A stretch of 41,568 nucleotides of DNA from Alphaproteobacteria bacterium (GCA_030432195.1 JAUIHE010000008.1:1-41568); one strand, 5' to 3'. Shown: positions 15,661-24,868, counted from the first letter of the stretch. The notes: generated from the letters alone by a model not told the origin. Numbers and translations: made by a program.

Positions 15661-18397
15661 CCCGGTTTTCGCCGTCACCCTGTCGTTTAGCTACCTGGCC
15701 TTCTTATTCGCCGTTGCGTTTATAACCGACCGTTTGCGCCCGCATTTCAAGCAGCGCCTGGTGAGCTCGCCGCTGGTCTATACGCTGTCGATCTCGATCT
15801 ATTGTACCAGCTGGACCTACTATGGCGCGGTGGGATCGGCGGCCAAGAACGGGCTGGAATTCATCACGATTTACTTAGGGCCCACTCTTGTCTTTTTGGC
15901 TTGGTGGACCGTGCTGCGCAAAATGATTCGTATCGCTGGCCAGCAACATACGACCTCAATCGCCGATTTTATCTCGGCGCGATACGGCAAATCGGCGCGA
16001 CTGTCGGTCCTGGTCACCTTGATCGCCCTAACAGCCACCACGCCCTACATCGCGCTGCAATTGCAAGCGGTAGCGACCAGCTTTGAAGCCCTCATCGAAA
16101 CGCCGACCTTTTCGATCCGCTCCTCGATCTTTTTCGGCGACATCGGGTTTTGGGTGGCCGTGATCATGGCGATCTTTGTGTCCTTGTACGGCGCGCGCTT
16201 GATTGATGCCAAGGAACAACACGCCGGGGTGGTGGCTGCAATTGCGGTCGAGTCCGTCGTCAAGCTCTTTGCCTTCGTGTCCATCGGCCTGTTGGTCATT
16301 TTCGGCCTCAAGCTTGGCATACATGGCCACGGCGGCCTGGCGCCGAGCCCCGAGGCCCTGGACGCCAGCAGTGCCGAGGTCCTTAGTTTGCGCGAGCATG
16401 GCGCCTTGCGCTGGACGACGCTGTTGTTTTTGTCCGCCTCCGCCGTCTTGTGCTTGCCGCGCCAGTTTCAGGTCACCGTGGTTGAGAACCGGCACGAACG
16501 CCATCTGGCGACCGCCTCTTGGCTGTTCCCGGCGTATTTGTTTGTTCTGTGTCTCTTTACCGTGCCCATCGCCATTACCGGCCTTCGCCTCCTGCCTGGA
16601 TCGAACCCCGACTTGTTTGTCATGTCGGTTCCGCTTGCTGCTGGCTACAGCAATTGGGCGCTGTTCGCCTACATTGGCGGCCTCGCTTCTGCTACGTCCA
16701 TGGTCATTATGGCCTCTATTGCCATGTCGATAATGATGTCTAACCACCTGATAATGCCAATGATTTTGCGCATTGAGGCCCTGGGGTTGTCACGCAGCAA
16801 CGACCTGACCTTGTTGCAAATTCGTGTGCGTCAAATCAACATCGCGGTCCTGTTGCTGCTAGGCTTCCTCTATTATTATCTCTCACGCTCGAACGACGGG
16901 CTGGCTGCCATGGGCCTAATTGCCTTTGCGGGCGTTGCTCAGTTCTTCCCGGTGCTGATCGGCGGCCTGTTCTGGCGCGATGGTACCGAGGTTGGCGCTT
17001 TGGTCGGCCTGGGCGCCGGCTATGCGCTTTGGCTCTATTTTCTGATCCTGCCGACCCTGCAAGATACGGGCTGGGCGCTCATCGCTGGCTTGCCCGACCC
17101 GCAGGGCTTGTTTGTGGCCATGGGCCTTGACCCGCTTGTCGGCGCCCTGTTCTGGAGCCTGAGCCTGAATGTGCTGCTGTACGTTGGCTTCTCGTTCGCA
17201 AGCCGCGCCAATGCGCTGGAGCGCTTGCAATCGGCCTATTTCGTCGATGTCTTTCGCTCTAGCCGTGTCGGAGAGAGCGAACTCTATGAACGCTCGGCGG
17301 CGGTCGAGGATCTCTACGAGCTGACCCAGCGGTTTATCGGGCGCGACCAGGCCTACCGCGCTTTTCGCTCCTACGCGCTGCGACAAGGATTGCGGGGACA
17401 CCTGCCCAATCCCGACCAGAACCTTGTGCCGTTCGTGGAACGCCTGTTGGCGGGCCGCATTGGCGCCGCTTCTGCGCGCGTTATGGTGGCCTCGATCGCA
17501 ACCGGTGAGACCATTTCAATGGACGCGGTTATCCGCATCCTGGACGAGACCCAGCAGGCCATCGAGTACTCGCATGCCTTGGAACAGAAGTCGGCGGAGC
17601 TGGAGGCCATCGCCGACCAACTGCGGGACGCAAACGAGCAGCTCATGGCCCTAGACATTATGAAGGACGACTTCTTGTCGAGGGTCAGCCACGAGCTGCG
17701 AACCCCTATGACCGCGCTGCGATCACTGACCGAGATACTGACGGGCACCGATGATCTTTCTCAAGACGAACAACAGCGCTTCTTGAAAATCATGGCGCAG
17801 GAAAGCAAACGCCTGACCCGACTTCTGGACGACATCTTGGAAGTCTCTCGCCTGGAATCGGGCATGGGCGTCAAGCTGGATGAGACAACCAACCCGATGC
17901 AAATCATGCGTGACGCGATCAGCGTTGTTGAAGCCAGCGCAACGACCGCCGGGGTCAAGCTCATCAACACCTTGCCGACACGCTGGCGTCTGCGGGCCAT
18001 GGGGGACAGCGACCGTCTGCAACAGGTCTTCGTCAACTTGCTGTCCAACGCCATCAAATACAATAATAGCCCGACGCCTTATGTGACGGTCAGTGCCGAA
18101 CGCCTGGACGGCGCTTTGATCTTGCACGTGCAAGACAACGGGCCTGGCATATCAGAAAAAGATCAAAAGACGCTGTTCACCAAGTTTTCGCGCTCTTGGC
18201 AGGACGTGGTTGAAACCACCACAGGCTCAGGGCTGGGGCTGGCCATTTCGAAGCAGATTGTTCAGCAGATGAACGGGGAAATCTTGGTGCAAACCCGCTT
18301 GGGAGACGGCGCGCGTTTCAGCGTCAAGCTGCCGGTCTTCAAGGCCGGGGCTGGGGACCAGGGGTCGGCGGCTGGCTCGCCCCCTTCCGGCGCTTGA
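15653..18397 (+). CDS. sodium-solute-symporter/histidine kinase fusion (CbrA-like)
   Basis: A 914-aa membrane sensor. Residues about 1-525 form an SSS-type transporter domain with roughly 12-13 helices (for example SIYCTSWTYYGAVGSAAKNG). A STAC-like linker follows at about 540-625 (LYELTQRFIG, ERLLAGRIGAASARVMVASI), then a coiled coil (630-670). The kinase core has phospho-His H680 (SRVSHELRTPM), N-box FVNLLSNAIKYN near 795, DNGPGIS and GSGLGLAIS. No PAS or receiver domain is evident. CbrA in Pseudomonas has this SSS-STAC-kinase plan and senses nutrient status; the ligand here is unknown. It starts at a GTG inside the preceding gene, and its last 59 bases overlap the convergent EamA gene. Confidence 0.92.
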   Translation: MFSPVFAVTLSFSYLAFLFAVAFITDRLRPHFKQRLVSSPLVYTLSISIYCTSWTYYGAVGSAAKNGLEFITIYLGPTLVFLAWWTVLRKMIRIAGQQHTTSIADFISARYGKSARLSVLVTLIALTATTPYIALQLQAVATSFEALIETPTFSIRSSIFFGDIGFWVAVIMAIFVSLYGARLIDAKEQHAGVVAAIAVESVVKLFAFVSIGLLVIFGLKLGIHGHGGLAPSPEALDASSAEVLSLREHGALRWTTLLFLSASAVLCLPRQFQVTVVENRHERHLATASWLFPAYLFVLCLFTVPIAITGLRLLPGSNPDLFVMSVPLAAGYSNWALFAYIGGLASATSMVIMASIAMSIMMSNHLIMPMILRIEALGLSRSNDLTLLQIRVRQINIAVLLLLGFLYYYLSRSNDGLAAMGLIAFAGVAQFFPVLIGGLFWRDGTEVGALVGLGAGYALWLYFLILPTLQDTGWALIAGLPDPQGLFVAMGLDPLVGALFWSLSLNVLLYVGFSFASRANALERLQSAYFVDVFRSSRVGESELYERSAAVEDLYELTQRFIGRDQAYRAFRSYALRQGLRGHLPNPDQNLVPFVERLLAGRIGAASARVMVASIATGETISMDAVIRILDETQQAIEYSHALEQKSAELEAIADQLRDANEQLMALDIMKDDFLSRVSHELRTPMTALRSLTEILTGTDDLSQDEQQRFLKIMAQESKRLTRLLDDILEVSRLESGMGVKLDETTNPMQIMRDAISVVEASATTAGVKLINTLPTRWRLRAMGDSDRLQQVFVNLLSNAIKYNNSPTPYVTVSAERLDGALILHVQDNGPGISEKDQKTLFTKFSRSWQDVVETTTGSGLGLAISKQIVQQMNGEILVQTRLGDGARFSVKLPVFKAGAGDQGSAAGSPPSGA

Positions 18398-19286
18398 GCA
18401 CCGCCTTAGCGCGCTCGCGCCACCAAACATAAAGGCCCGCGCCAACGACAACACTAGAGCCCAGCGCGGTCAGCGGTTCGAACACCTCGCCGAAAATCGT
18501 CACGCCATAGAGCGTTGCAAAGACCAACAGCAAATAGTTATAGGGCTGCAGAACAGACGCCTCTGCAAACTCGAAAGCTTTGGTATAGAGCCAGTGCCCC
18601 GTGACCGACGTAAAGCACAAGAAGGTCATAATCAGCATATGCTCGCGGGTCATCGGCTGCCAAACAAACAAGGCAGGAATGGCGTACATGGCAAAGCAGA
18701 CCAGCGCCATATAGATAAAGGCGGTCTCAAAGCGTTCACGCTGCGTGACATAGCGCGACATGACGTTGTAGAGCCCGAACATAAAGGCCCCCAACAAAAC
18801 CAAAGGCGCCAACGGGTGAATAATGCCAAAGCCAGGGCGCAAAATAATCAAGACCCCGACCAAGCCAACCAAAACCGCGGTCCAACGGCGAACCCCAACA
18901 CGCTCGCCCAGGATTGGCACCGACAGAGCTGTGGCCATCAGTGGGAAACATGAAAAAACCGCGTGCTGAGCGGACAGGTCCATACTGCCCACGACATAAG
19001 CGAAAATGCCAATCTCAGCGGCGATCAATCCGGCGCGAAACAATTGCAACAAGGGGATCTTTGAGCGCAGCGCGGTCGCAATACCGCAACGTGCATGAAC
19101 GAACAACAGTGCGAAAATCAAGAAAGCTGCAAACCGCACCGACAGGAACTGAGAGACCGGATAGTGCGCCGACAAGACCTTAGTAAAGGCGTCTTGGCTG
19201 GCAAAGGTGAAGACCGCCAGCACCGCACAGATGATCCCCAGCTGCTGACGGGGGATCGTTTGAATTTTCGCCATGAGCATGGGCAT
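18339..19286 (-). CDS. EamA/DMT-family transporter
   Basis: A membrane protein of about 315 aa with two EamA repeats and about ten helices. LGIICAVLAVFTFASQDAFTK opens repeat one, and PVLGER-like signatures (VPILGERVGVRRWTAVLVGLVGVLIILRPG) close it. The second repeat shows the partial motif FGEVFEPLTALGSSVVVGAGLYVWWRERA. The family exports or imports small metabolites; the substrate is not predictable. Three Met codons cluster at the start (19286, 19280, 19274) behind an AAGG; I list the outermost. The Pro/Gln-rich tail overlaps the 3' end of the kinase gene on the other strand by 59 bases. Confidence 0.88.
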   Translation of the reverse strand: MPMLMAKIQTIPRQQLGIICAVLAVFTFASQDAFTKVLSAHYPVSQFLSVRFAAFLIFALLFVHARCGIATALRSKIPLLQLFRAGLIAAEIGIFAYVVGSMDLSAQHAVFSCFPLMATALSVPILGERVGVRRWTAVLVGLVGVLIILRPGFGIIHPLAPLVLLGAFMFGLYNVMSRYVTQRERFETAFIYMALVCFAMYAIPALFVWQPMTREHMLIMTFLCFTSVTGHWLYTKAFEFAEASVLQPYNYLLLVFATLYGVTIFGEVFEPLTALGSSVVVGAGLYVWWRERAKAVLKRRKGASQPPTPGPQPRP

Positions 19287-19569
19287 CGACCTTATACTTT
19301 GAGCGCGCGGTTGAGCGCGCGCGGTGGCGGAATGGGCGCCCAAAGACCGGCTTTGCTTGGCGAAACTCCCCCTTACCTGGACAGCGCTAACACAAGTTTG
19401 CGGGCCGCTGTATCCTTCTTACGCCTTCTTGAGTAACTTTTCTGCCTGCTAGCTAAGGTTCCAATATTGGCTGCTGCCGACCGTCACACGCGGTCTGCCT
19501 GAATATGACGCCCGGCCGATTTTGCTAAGCCTTTGAACCGTGCGGATGCCGGGACAGTTCCCGACCGAT

Positions 19570-20073
19570 CTATCTGTGGGACAGCGACTCAAGGTCTGCA
19601 TTCGCCAGGCCGTAGAGCAAAGGCGCGCGGGGGTCCCGATAGCGAAAGACCGCATAGCGGGCGTTGGCAAGCGCTGCGCCTTGGCCTTCTTGAAACAGAA
19701 AGCTGCGGGGCTGTATTAAATAGCGTGATCCCCACTGTTGGACAGGCAGAGCCACTTGCTGAGGCCCCAACTCTTCTAAATTGACGGCCAATTCTGCGAA
19801 GGTTGCGATGCCGCGCGCGTCCAGGGAAAGCACCGCAAAGCGAGCCCGTTGCGGCGCATCCGCTTCGCTTGTGTCTGCCTCATAGGCCAAGGCCATATAG
19901 TCGCCTTGAAGCAAAGAGCGTGGGTCGGCAGGCCGGATGGCAAGGTAGAAAATTTGCCCTTTGCGATAGGTGGCCTCCATGCTGGCGACGCCTCGAAAGA
20001 CGACAAAAAGGCACGCCAGAACTGACAACCCAACACCCAAGCGAAATATCCAGCGCACCGCCAACTTGCTCAT
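19570..20073 (-). CDS. GDYxxLxY-domain membrane protein
   Basis: A 167-aa protein with one N-terminal membrane helix (about 10-27) and the motif DPRSLLQGDYMALAY that defines the GDYxxLxY family. Its function is unknown. In many bacteria this family is encoded directly beside a DUF2157/DUF4401 membrane protein, as here. The ATG overlaps the stop of that gene by four bases (ATGA), so the two are made together and may form one complex. The C-terminal half is soluble and probably faces the periplasm. Confidence 0.85.
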   Translation of the reverse strand: MSKLAVRWIFRLGVGLSVLACLFVVFRGVASMEATYRKGQIFYLAIRPADPRSLLQGDYMALAYEADTSEADAPQRARFAVLSLDARGIATFAELAVNLEELGPQQVALPVQQWGSRYLIQPRSFLFQEGQGAALANARYAVFRYRDPRAPLLYGLANADLESLSHR

Positions 20074-22133
20074 GCCTGGGCCTCCTGATCCGAAGCATCG
20101 CGGTCATTGCCCGGCTTGGAAAGGCCCCATGCCAAAGCCGCGAAAACGCCCCACATGACGGCCGCCGACAGGCCCAGATAGCCCGCCTTGGCCAGCAGCG
20201 TTCCTGTTAGTGCCATGTACCATTGATTGAGAGAGATCAACAACGTCAGCCAGCCGATGATCTCAAGGACCAGGTTTTCGCGCTGGCGCCCTCCCAGCAT
20301 TAGCATGACCGCGAAAATGCTCATCAGCGGCAAAGCGATGGTCGCCAAGATCAAAAGCCCCGCAAAGGGCAAGAACTGCCAGCCGTTGTGACCCTGGCGT
20401 TGGCGGTCATGAACGACGACAAGGGCAAGGCCAACCAGACCGACCGCCACCAGGAATCGCTGTTGCCAAAAGGACGTCGGTGACACCATGAGCCCGAAGT
20501 ACGGTGCCGTGCTGTCAGGCATGATACCCCGCCCCCAAAGGATCATGACGATTTCTAACAGGATCAAAGTCACCGCCACGAGGCCCCAGTGAAGATAGCG
20601 CCAGCTTGCCCATTTGGGTTGAACGAAATGCCCCGCGGCCACCATCGCCATGAGGAACACGGCTGTTTGCTCAATGGTCAAGAAGCGGAACAGTTCTGGC
20701 ACAAAGGCCGTTAGCGTCGCGATCAAAAGCACCACCTGCCCCGGCCGCCAGACCTTGCCAGGCACAGAGGCCAAAAAGAAGCCTAGGATCACAAAGCGCA
20801 ACAGGTAGCCAATTGGGCTCACGTAATCACCCGAAAAATCGAACTCTTGGTAAATTCCGTTCAGGAGAAAAACCAGGCCAATCAGATATAGGACAAACAA
20901 AAAGGCATGGGTTCCCGACTGGCTCGTCGGATCTTTCAGACCGGTGCGGTAGCTCATATACAGGCAAAGGCCTGAGAGCATCAGCCCTAGTATGGGCAAG
21001 ACCGCCCATACATCTTCAACCAGCACAAGCAGCGCTAAGGTAATCAGGAGCCCCCCAATCAGACCGCCGATAGCCCGCAAAACAGTAACCGACCAGTGAT
21101 TTGCGGCGTCCATGACCCCTTTGACCAGCCCCGGCTCGAACCCCTTGCCGAGCCCATAGGTCTTAATCCACCGGCGCATGACCGAAGCCGCGCCCACGAA
21201 GCACCCAAGAATTACCAAGCCAAAAAGCAGATAGTAGCCCAAGCCATCAGGCAGCGAGTTTGGACTCGTTAGCAAAATGACCCTGAACCCCACAGCGGCA
21301 ACCGCCCCAGCGATCCAGAATACGCCGACAAAGGTCAGCAGGGCTTCATGGCGAACGAAGGCAGACATCAACAAGCTACCCGCCAAGGTGACACTAGCGG
21401 CAAACCACATCAGCCAAAACGCGCCAGAAGGGATGGTATCGACCAAGGTATTGGGCCACAACAAGAGCCAGAAATATAGGAACCAGGGAATAACGGCGGT
21501 CAGCGCGAGTAAGCCAGGCAACAAACTGGGACGCAGCCATTCTACGCGCTCAAACAGAACCTGACGCAAGGCCAGCACCAAAGCCGCGCCTAGCAACAGC
21601 ACCACCCAAGGATCAAGGACATGGGCCCAAAGCCCTGACATCAATTCAGGGGCCTGTTGTCTCATAAGAAACACACCAATCCAGAACACCACGAGCCAAG
21701 CCGCCCAAAGGATTTGCGCGCGACCGACCAGGACCAAGGGCAGAGCATAAAGAGCCCAAGTCAAGAAGAGGCCAAAACTATCTGCACCGAGCTGATAGAC
21801 CTGCCCCACCAGCGCAAGAATCGTGCCCAACAGGCCAAAGGTCAGCAACAGCAAGGGGCCTCGCGCCGCGGACATAGGCCCCGCCCACAGCGTCAAACCA
21901 GCGGACAGCAGCAGCCCCAGCGCCACCAGCCCAATCCGCCCGACACGGCTCAAATCTTGCCAGTTGTAGGCGATGAAACAGGTAATAGCCGCCAGGGTCA
22001 GAAGACTGGCCATGAGCAAACTGACCGCAACCAACCAACCGTGCCAGTCACCGGGACGCGCCAACGGGGTTAGCGCTTCAACGGGGGCAAATCTTGGCCC
22101 CTGGGACTGGCTAGGAGTAGCTGAAGTTGTCAA
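20070..22133 (-). CDS. DUF2157/DUF4401-type polytopic membrane protein
   Basis: About 687 aa with around 20 predicted membrane helices. An N-terminal section (LITCFIAYNWQDLSRVGRIGLVALGL-like) matches the DUF2157 style: a helix pair around an AYNWxxL motif. The rest resembles DUF4401. Function is unknown. The start I choose is a TTG at 22131-22133 with a strong GGAAGGG site six bases upstream; no ATG exists near the N-terminus. It begins 16 bases after the lysE stop and is coupled by ATGA to the GDYxxLxY gene, forming a three-gene run. Confidence 0.75.
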   Translation of the reverse strand: MTTSATPSQSQGPRFAPVEALTPLARPGDWHGWLVAVSLLMASLLTLAAITCFIAYNWQDLSRVGRIGLVALGLLLSAGLTLWAGPMSAARGPLLLLTFGLLGTILALVGQVYQLGADSFGLFLTWALYALPLVLVGRAQILWAAWLVVFWIGVFLMRQQAPELMSGLWAHVLDPWVVLLLGAALVLALRQVLFERVEWLRPSLLPGLLALTAVIPWFLYFWLLLWPNTLVDTIPSGAFWLMWFAASVTLAGSLLMSAFVRHEALLTFVGVFWIAGAVAAVGFRVILLTSPNSLPDGLGYYLLFGLVILGCFVGAASVMRRWIKTYGLGKGFEPGLVKGVMDAANHWSVTVLRAIGGLIGGLLITLALLVLVEDVWAVLPILGLMLSGLCLYMSYRTGLKDPTSQSGTHAFLFVLYLIGLVFLLNGIYQEFDFSGDYVSPIGYLLRFVILGFFLASVPGKVWRPGQVVLLIATLTAFVPELFRFLTIEQTAVFLMAMVAAGHFVQPKWASWRYLHWGLVAVTLILLEIVMILWGRGIMPDSTAPYFGLMVSPTSFWQQRFLVAVGLVGLALVVVHDRQRQGHNGWQFLPFAGLLILATIALPLMSIFAVMLMLGGRQRENLVLEIIGWLTLLISLNQWYMALTGTLLAKAGYLGLSAAVMWGVFAALAWGLSKPGNDRDASDQEAQA

Positions 22134-22149
22134 AACGCGCCCTTCCGAG

Positions 22150-22833
22150 TTAACCCAAAACCGAAACAATCAAGAGCGCCGCCAGCGCGAACAGCACCAA
22201 CCCTAACACGACATCCAAGAAGGGCCCAAAGCGCAGCAACCAGCGCCGTGCAACGGGTGCCGATACAATCCACGCCAAGCAAACGTGCCAGCTCAGCGAC
22301 AGAGCAACCGCCAAGGCCATGATGGTAAAACGCATCCCTAACCCCAGGTCGTTCCGCACCAACACCGACGTGAGCGACAACCAAAAGGCACCGGCTTTGG
22401 GGTTCAGCATCATCAGCCCCAAGCCTTGGAAGAACCAGGCACTGATCTGCTTGTCGCGCGGCGGCTGAGCGGGCTCGCCCATGACTTGCGGATGCAGGTC
22501 ATCGTCGTGTCCCGGCAGACCATGAGCGTCACGGTAGTGCTGAACCAACAGGCGGGCACCCGATTCCAGTGCCCCCCAACCGACATAGGCCAAAAATGCG
22601 CCGCCCCCCAAGGCCAGCACGACTTTGACGATCTCATAATCTCGCGCGATCGCGGCAACACCGAACAGCGCCAGGCTGGCCCAAATGGCTTCACCCACAC
22701 CGATTCCTGCGGCAATGGCCAGACAGCCCGTCCGGTTGGTGCGGCGCGCAGCGGTGAGCAAGACAGCATAATTCGGCCCCGGGCTGACCAGTGCGATACT
22801 AAAGGGAATAAAAAACAGCAGAATCTCAGTCAT
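22150..22833 (-). CDS. LysE/RhtB-family amino acid exporter
   Basis: A 227-aa membrane protein with about six helices. The family hallmark SPGPNYAVLLTAARRTNRTG near the N-terminus and the GIGVGEAIWASLALFGV stretch are visible. A His/Asp-rich hydrophilic segment lies in the middle (about 103-127). Members export amino acids or related metabolites; substrate unknown. I choose the ATG at 22831-22833, which has AAGGTGG upstream; a GTG nine bases earlier is possible. A 15-base palindrome lies 46 bases upstream and could be an operator. Confidence 0.88.
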   Translation of the reverse strand: MTEILLFFIPFSIALVSPGPNYAVLLTAARRTNRTGCLAIAAGIGVGEAIWASLALFGVAAIARDYEIVKVVLALGGGAFLAYVGWGALESGARLLVQHYRDAHGLPGHDDDLHPQVMGEPAQPPRDKQISAWFFQGLGLMMLNPKAGAFWLSLTSVLVRNDLGLGMRFTIMALAVALSLSWHVCLAWIVSAPVARRWLLRFGPFLDVVLGLVLFALAALLIVSVLG

Positions 22834-22878
22834 CACCGCCACCTTACGCTAGCTCTGTGCAAAATACAGACAGAAATT

Positions 22879-22893
22879 ACGCAATGCTTGCGT
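22879..22893. promoter_or_regulatory. palindrome upstream of lysE, possible operator
   Basis: ACGCAA and TTGCGT flank a three-base centre, giving a perfect 15-base dyad located 46 bases before the lysE ATG. It is the right place for a regulator site, but no regulator gene lies beside it and no clear promoter boxes could be set around it. Confidence 0.3.
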
Positions 22894-23079
22894 GGAGGAC
22901 CCGCCCGCCTGATGCCCCTGCGTTTGATCCCAAAAAGCGGGTTTTCTTTCGACTTGGCCGCCGTGCGCTAGCGCACAGCCCGAGCAATCGCCGTCGATTG
23001 TGCCAAAGATCCGCAAAGGGCATTTGCGGCCTATCAAATAGATAGTGCGCGCTGTGAATGCAATTCAGCGAAACCCGCT

Positions 23080-23932
23080 CTAGATGTCTAGTCCCGCCAT
23101 TTGATGGATTGGGTTGATATTGAACCTCTGTGGTTCTGAAGCCGATTGTTTGCAGATGAATTCCTAGGGTGTAAGGCCCTTGGGCGTTTTGAGAGGACGC
23201 CCGAAGTTGTATGCGTTGATGAAGTCTAACAGATGGCTGCGCAGTTGCTCATGATTGTCGTCGTGGAAGCGCTTGACGGTGGCGTGTTTGATTAGCGGAA
23301 CTGCTGAGCCTTCTGCTCCAGGCGTTGTGAACTGGATACCGTTGTCGGTGAGTACAGTGTGAATTTTGTAAGGAACTGCCTCGATCCGCCGGTCCAGGAA
23401 GTCTTTGGCAACCCGGCTCAGTGCCCTTTCATGCAAGTCAAAGAAGGCAAATTTGGACGTTCAGTCTATGGCAACGAACAAATGCAGCTTTCCTTCTTCC
23501 GTGCGAACTTCGGCAATGTCGATATGAAAGTAGCCGATCGGGTACTGCTTGAACTTCTCTTTTTGAGGGCTTGCCTCCATTAACGTCGGGCAGACGGGAA
23601 ATGCCGTGGCGTTGCAAGTAGCGATGTAGGGAGGATCGCGTCAGATGCGGGATCGTTGGCTGGAGCGCATAGAGGCAGTCATCCAGCGGCAGCAATGTAT
23701 GCTTGCGGAAGGCAAGGATGACTGCCTGGTCTTCCAACGATAGAACCGTCGAGCGCGCTTCTTTCGGCTCGGTTGGCAGGTCAGCCGTCGATGTCCGTTT
23801 CTTCTATTTAGCGCCGGTCTTTTGATTGATCCCATAGCGTTTCGAGTGCGATCTCAGGCCCTCTTGAATATTTTGTAGTGCTCGACGGGTTGCCTCCGTC
23901 GTTGTGGTGCTGCCGTGCAAAACTTGTCCCAT
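23080..23932 (-). pseudogene. decayed IS481-family transposase
   Basis: Pieces of one integrase-type transposase can be followed in order: N-terminal helix-turn-helix part (MGQVLHGST... RYGINQKT), TLLPLDDCLYALQPTIPHLT, YFHIDIAEV, IEAVPYKIHTVLTDNGIQF, and the C-terminal EFICK...NPIHQM. Damage seen: an in-frame TAG where a Trp is expected after GAK, a frameshift after GGKPSKRE, a TGA in place of Arg in VAID-R, an internal deletion joining PLIK to ATVKR that removes the third catalytic acidic residue, and a TAG in place of Tyr after GLTP. The element cannot make active transposase. I could not define terminal inverted repeats or a target duplication. Confidence 0.9.
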
Positions 23933-24233
23933 AGTAGGTCCTTCTTCCATTCTTGCGAAACGATTGCACCATCAAAGTCTGGGATCAAACACCTAGCGCA
24001 GGCATGGACCAGCCAAACCGCTAGACACAGCCCGGCAACAACCGAACATTTATCCCATTTCCAGCTTTCGCGGTCCTGCCGCAGGCGAAACATGGGGCAA
24101 ATCATGACATTATTGGGAAATCAACGCGGGCCATATTGCGCCGGCTCGCCGCTTGCCGCATAACAGCACAGCATGGCCAGCTTGATTTTTTGGCCCAAAA
24201 GTTTTTAGAAATTGATTTCCGGGGAGTAGTCCC
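23933..24233. other. intergenic region with no recognised gene
   Basis: About 300 bases between the dead transposase and the lipoprotein gene. No protein-coding stretch looks real on either strand. The right end is AT-rich (24180-24215) and holds the GGGGAG ribosome-binding site for the lipoprotein gene; the left part may include the outer end of the insertion sequence. Confidence 0.6.
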
Positions 24234-24833
24234 ATGAAGCGCCTGGTATTTTTGGCGACAGCGGTAATCGCGGCTTCCGGCCTAACCGGTTGCGGCGCGA
24301 TCAAAGCCACCGACAAGATTCTGCCGACTGATTACACCACGGTTTACCGTGATAAATACGTGGCGCCGCCAAGCCCGCAGGCAGCCTTGAACGTGTCAAC
24401 GGCCAACCGCATCGTTGCCCGCATTGAGGGCGAAACGCCCGACATTCAGGCCGTTGCTGCTCCTCCGCCAACAAGCTTAGCGCAAATCCCGACGGCCAAC
24501 AGTTTCTCTGGTCAGCCACCAATTTTGGTGCAGCCGATTGAGATCAACACCATCACAGCCCCTGCCCTGCCTGCCCCGCAGGCGACGATACAGCAACAAG
24601 CGCGCGTCTCAGATTTGGACCAGCCGATTGTTCTGTCGCGTCTTAGCGCGGTCGATGTGCGCGCCATCCAGCGCGCTCTGATGGACCGCGGATATCGCAT
24701 CACCCAGATCGACGGTGTTATGGGCCCGGAAACCGGATCGGCCGTTCGCGCCTTCAACCGGGACAACGGCCTGGTCCCCAATGCTTTGACCGGCCGCAGC
24801 CTGCAACTGCTGGGCCTCAGTGCGCTGCTCTAG
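24234..24833 (+). CDS. lipoprotein with peptidoglycan-binding domain
   Basis: A 199-aa envelope protein. A lipoprotein signal peptide ends in the lipobox LTGC with the acylated cysteine at position 20. A Pro/Ala/Gln-rich linker of about 120 residues follows, then a C-terminal peptidoglycan-binding type 1 domain (VRAIQRALMDRGYRITQIDGVMGPETGSAVRAFNRDNGL). It probably tethers the outer membrane to the cell wall or recruits a partner; no catalytic domain is present. The ATG has a GGGGAG site. It has no operon partner on its strand. Confidence 0.88.
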   Translation: MKRLVFLATAVIAASGLTGCGAIKATDKILPTDYTTVYRDKYVAPPSPQAALNVSTANRIVARIEGETPDIQAVAAPPPTSLAQIPTANSFSGQPPILVQPIEINTITAPALPAPQATIQQQARVSDLDQPIVLSRLSAVDVRAIQRALMDRGYRITQIDGVMGPETGSAVRAFNRDNGLVPNALTGRSLQLLGLSALL

Positions 24834-24868
24834 CGCAGGGTTCTAGCGCAGGGTTCTGGCGCAAGGGC
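24830..24868. repeat. 13-bp tandem repeat after the lipoprotein gene
   Basis: Two perfect copies of CTAGCGCAGGGTT and a third degenerate copy follow one another, beginning at the stop codon of the lipoprotein gene. Copy number could vary without affecting either flanking protein. Confidence 0.8.

Noticed and set aside
23011-23029. CCGCAAA/TTTGCGG hairpin near the insertion sequence remnant
   Set aside because: A seven-base stem without T tract and without a gene ending beside it; not enough to call a terminator or an element end.
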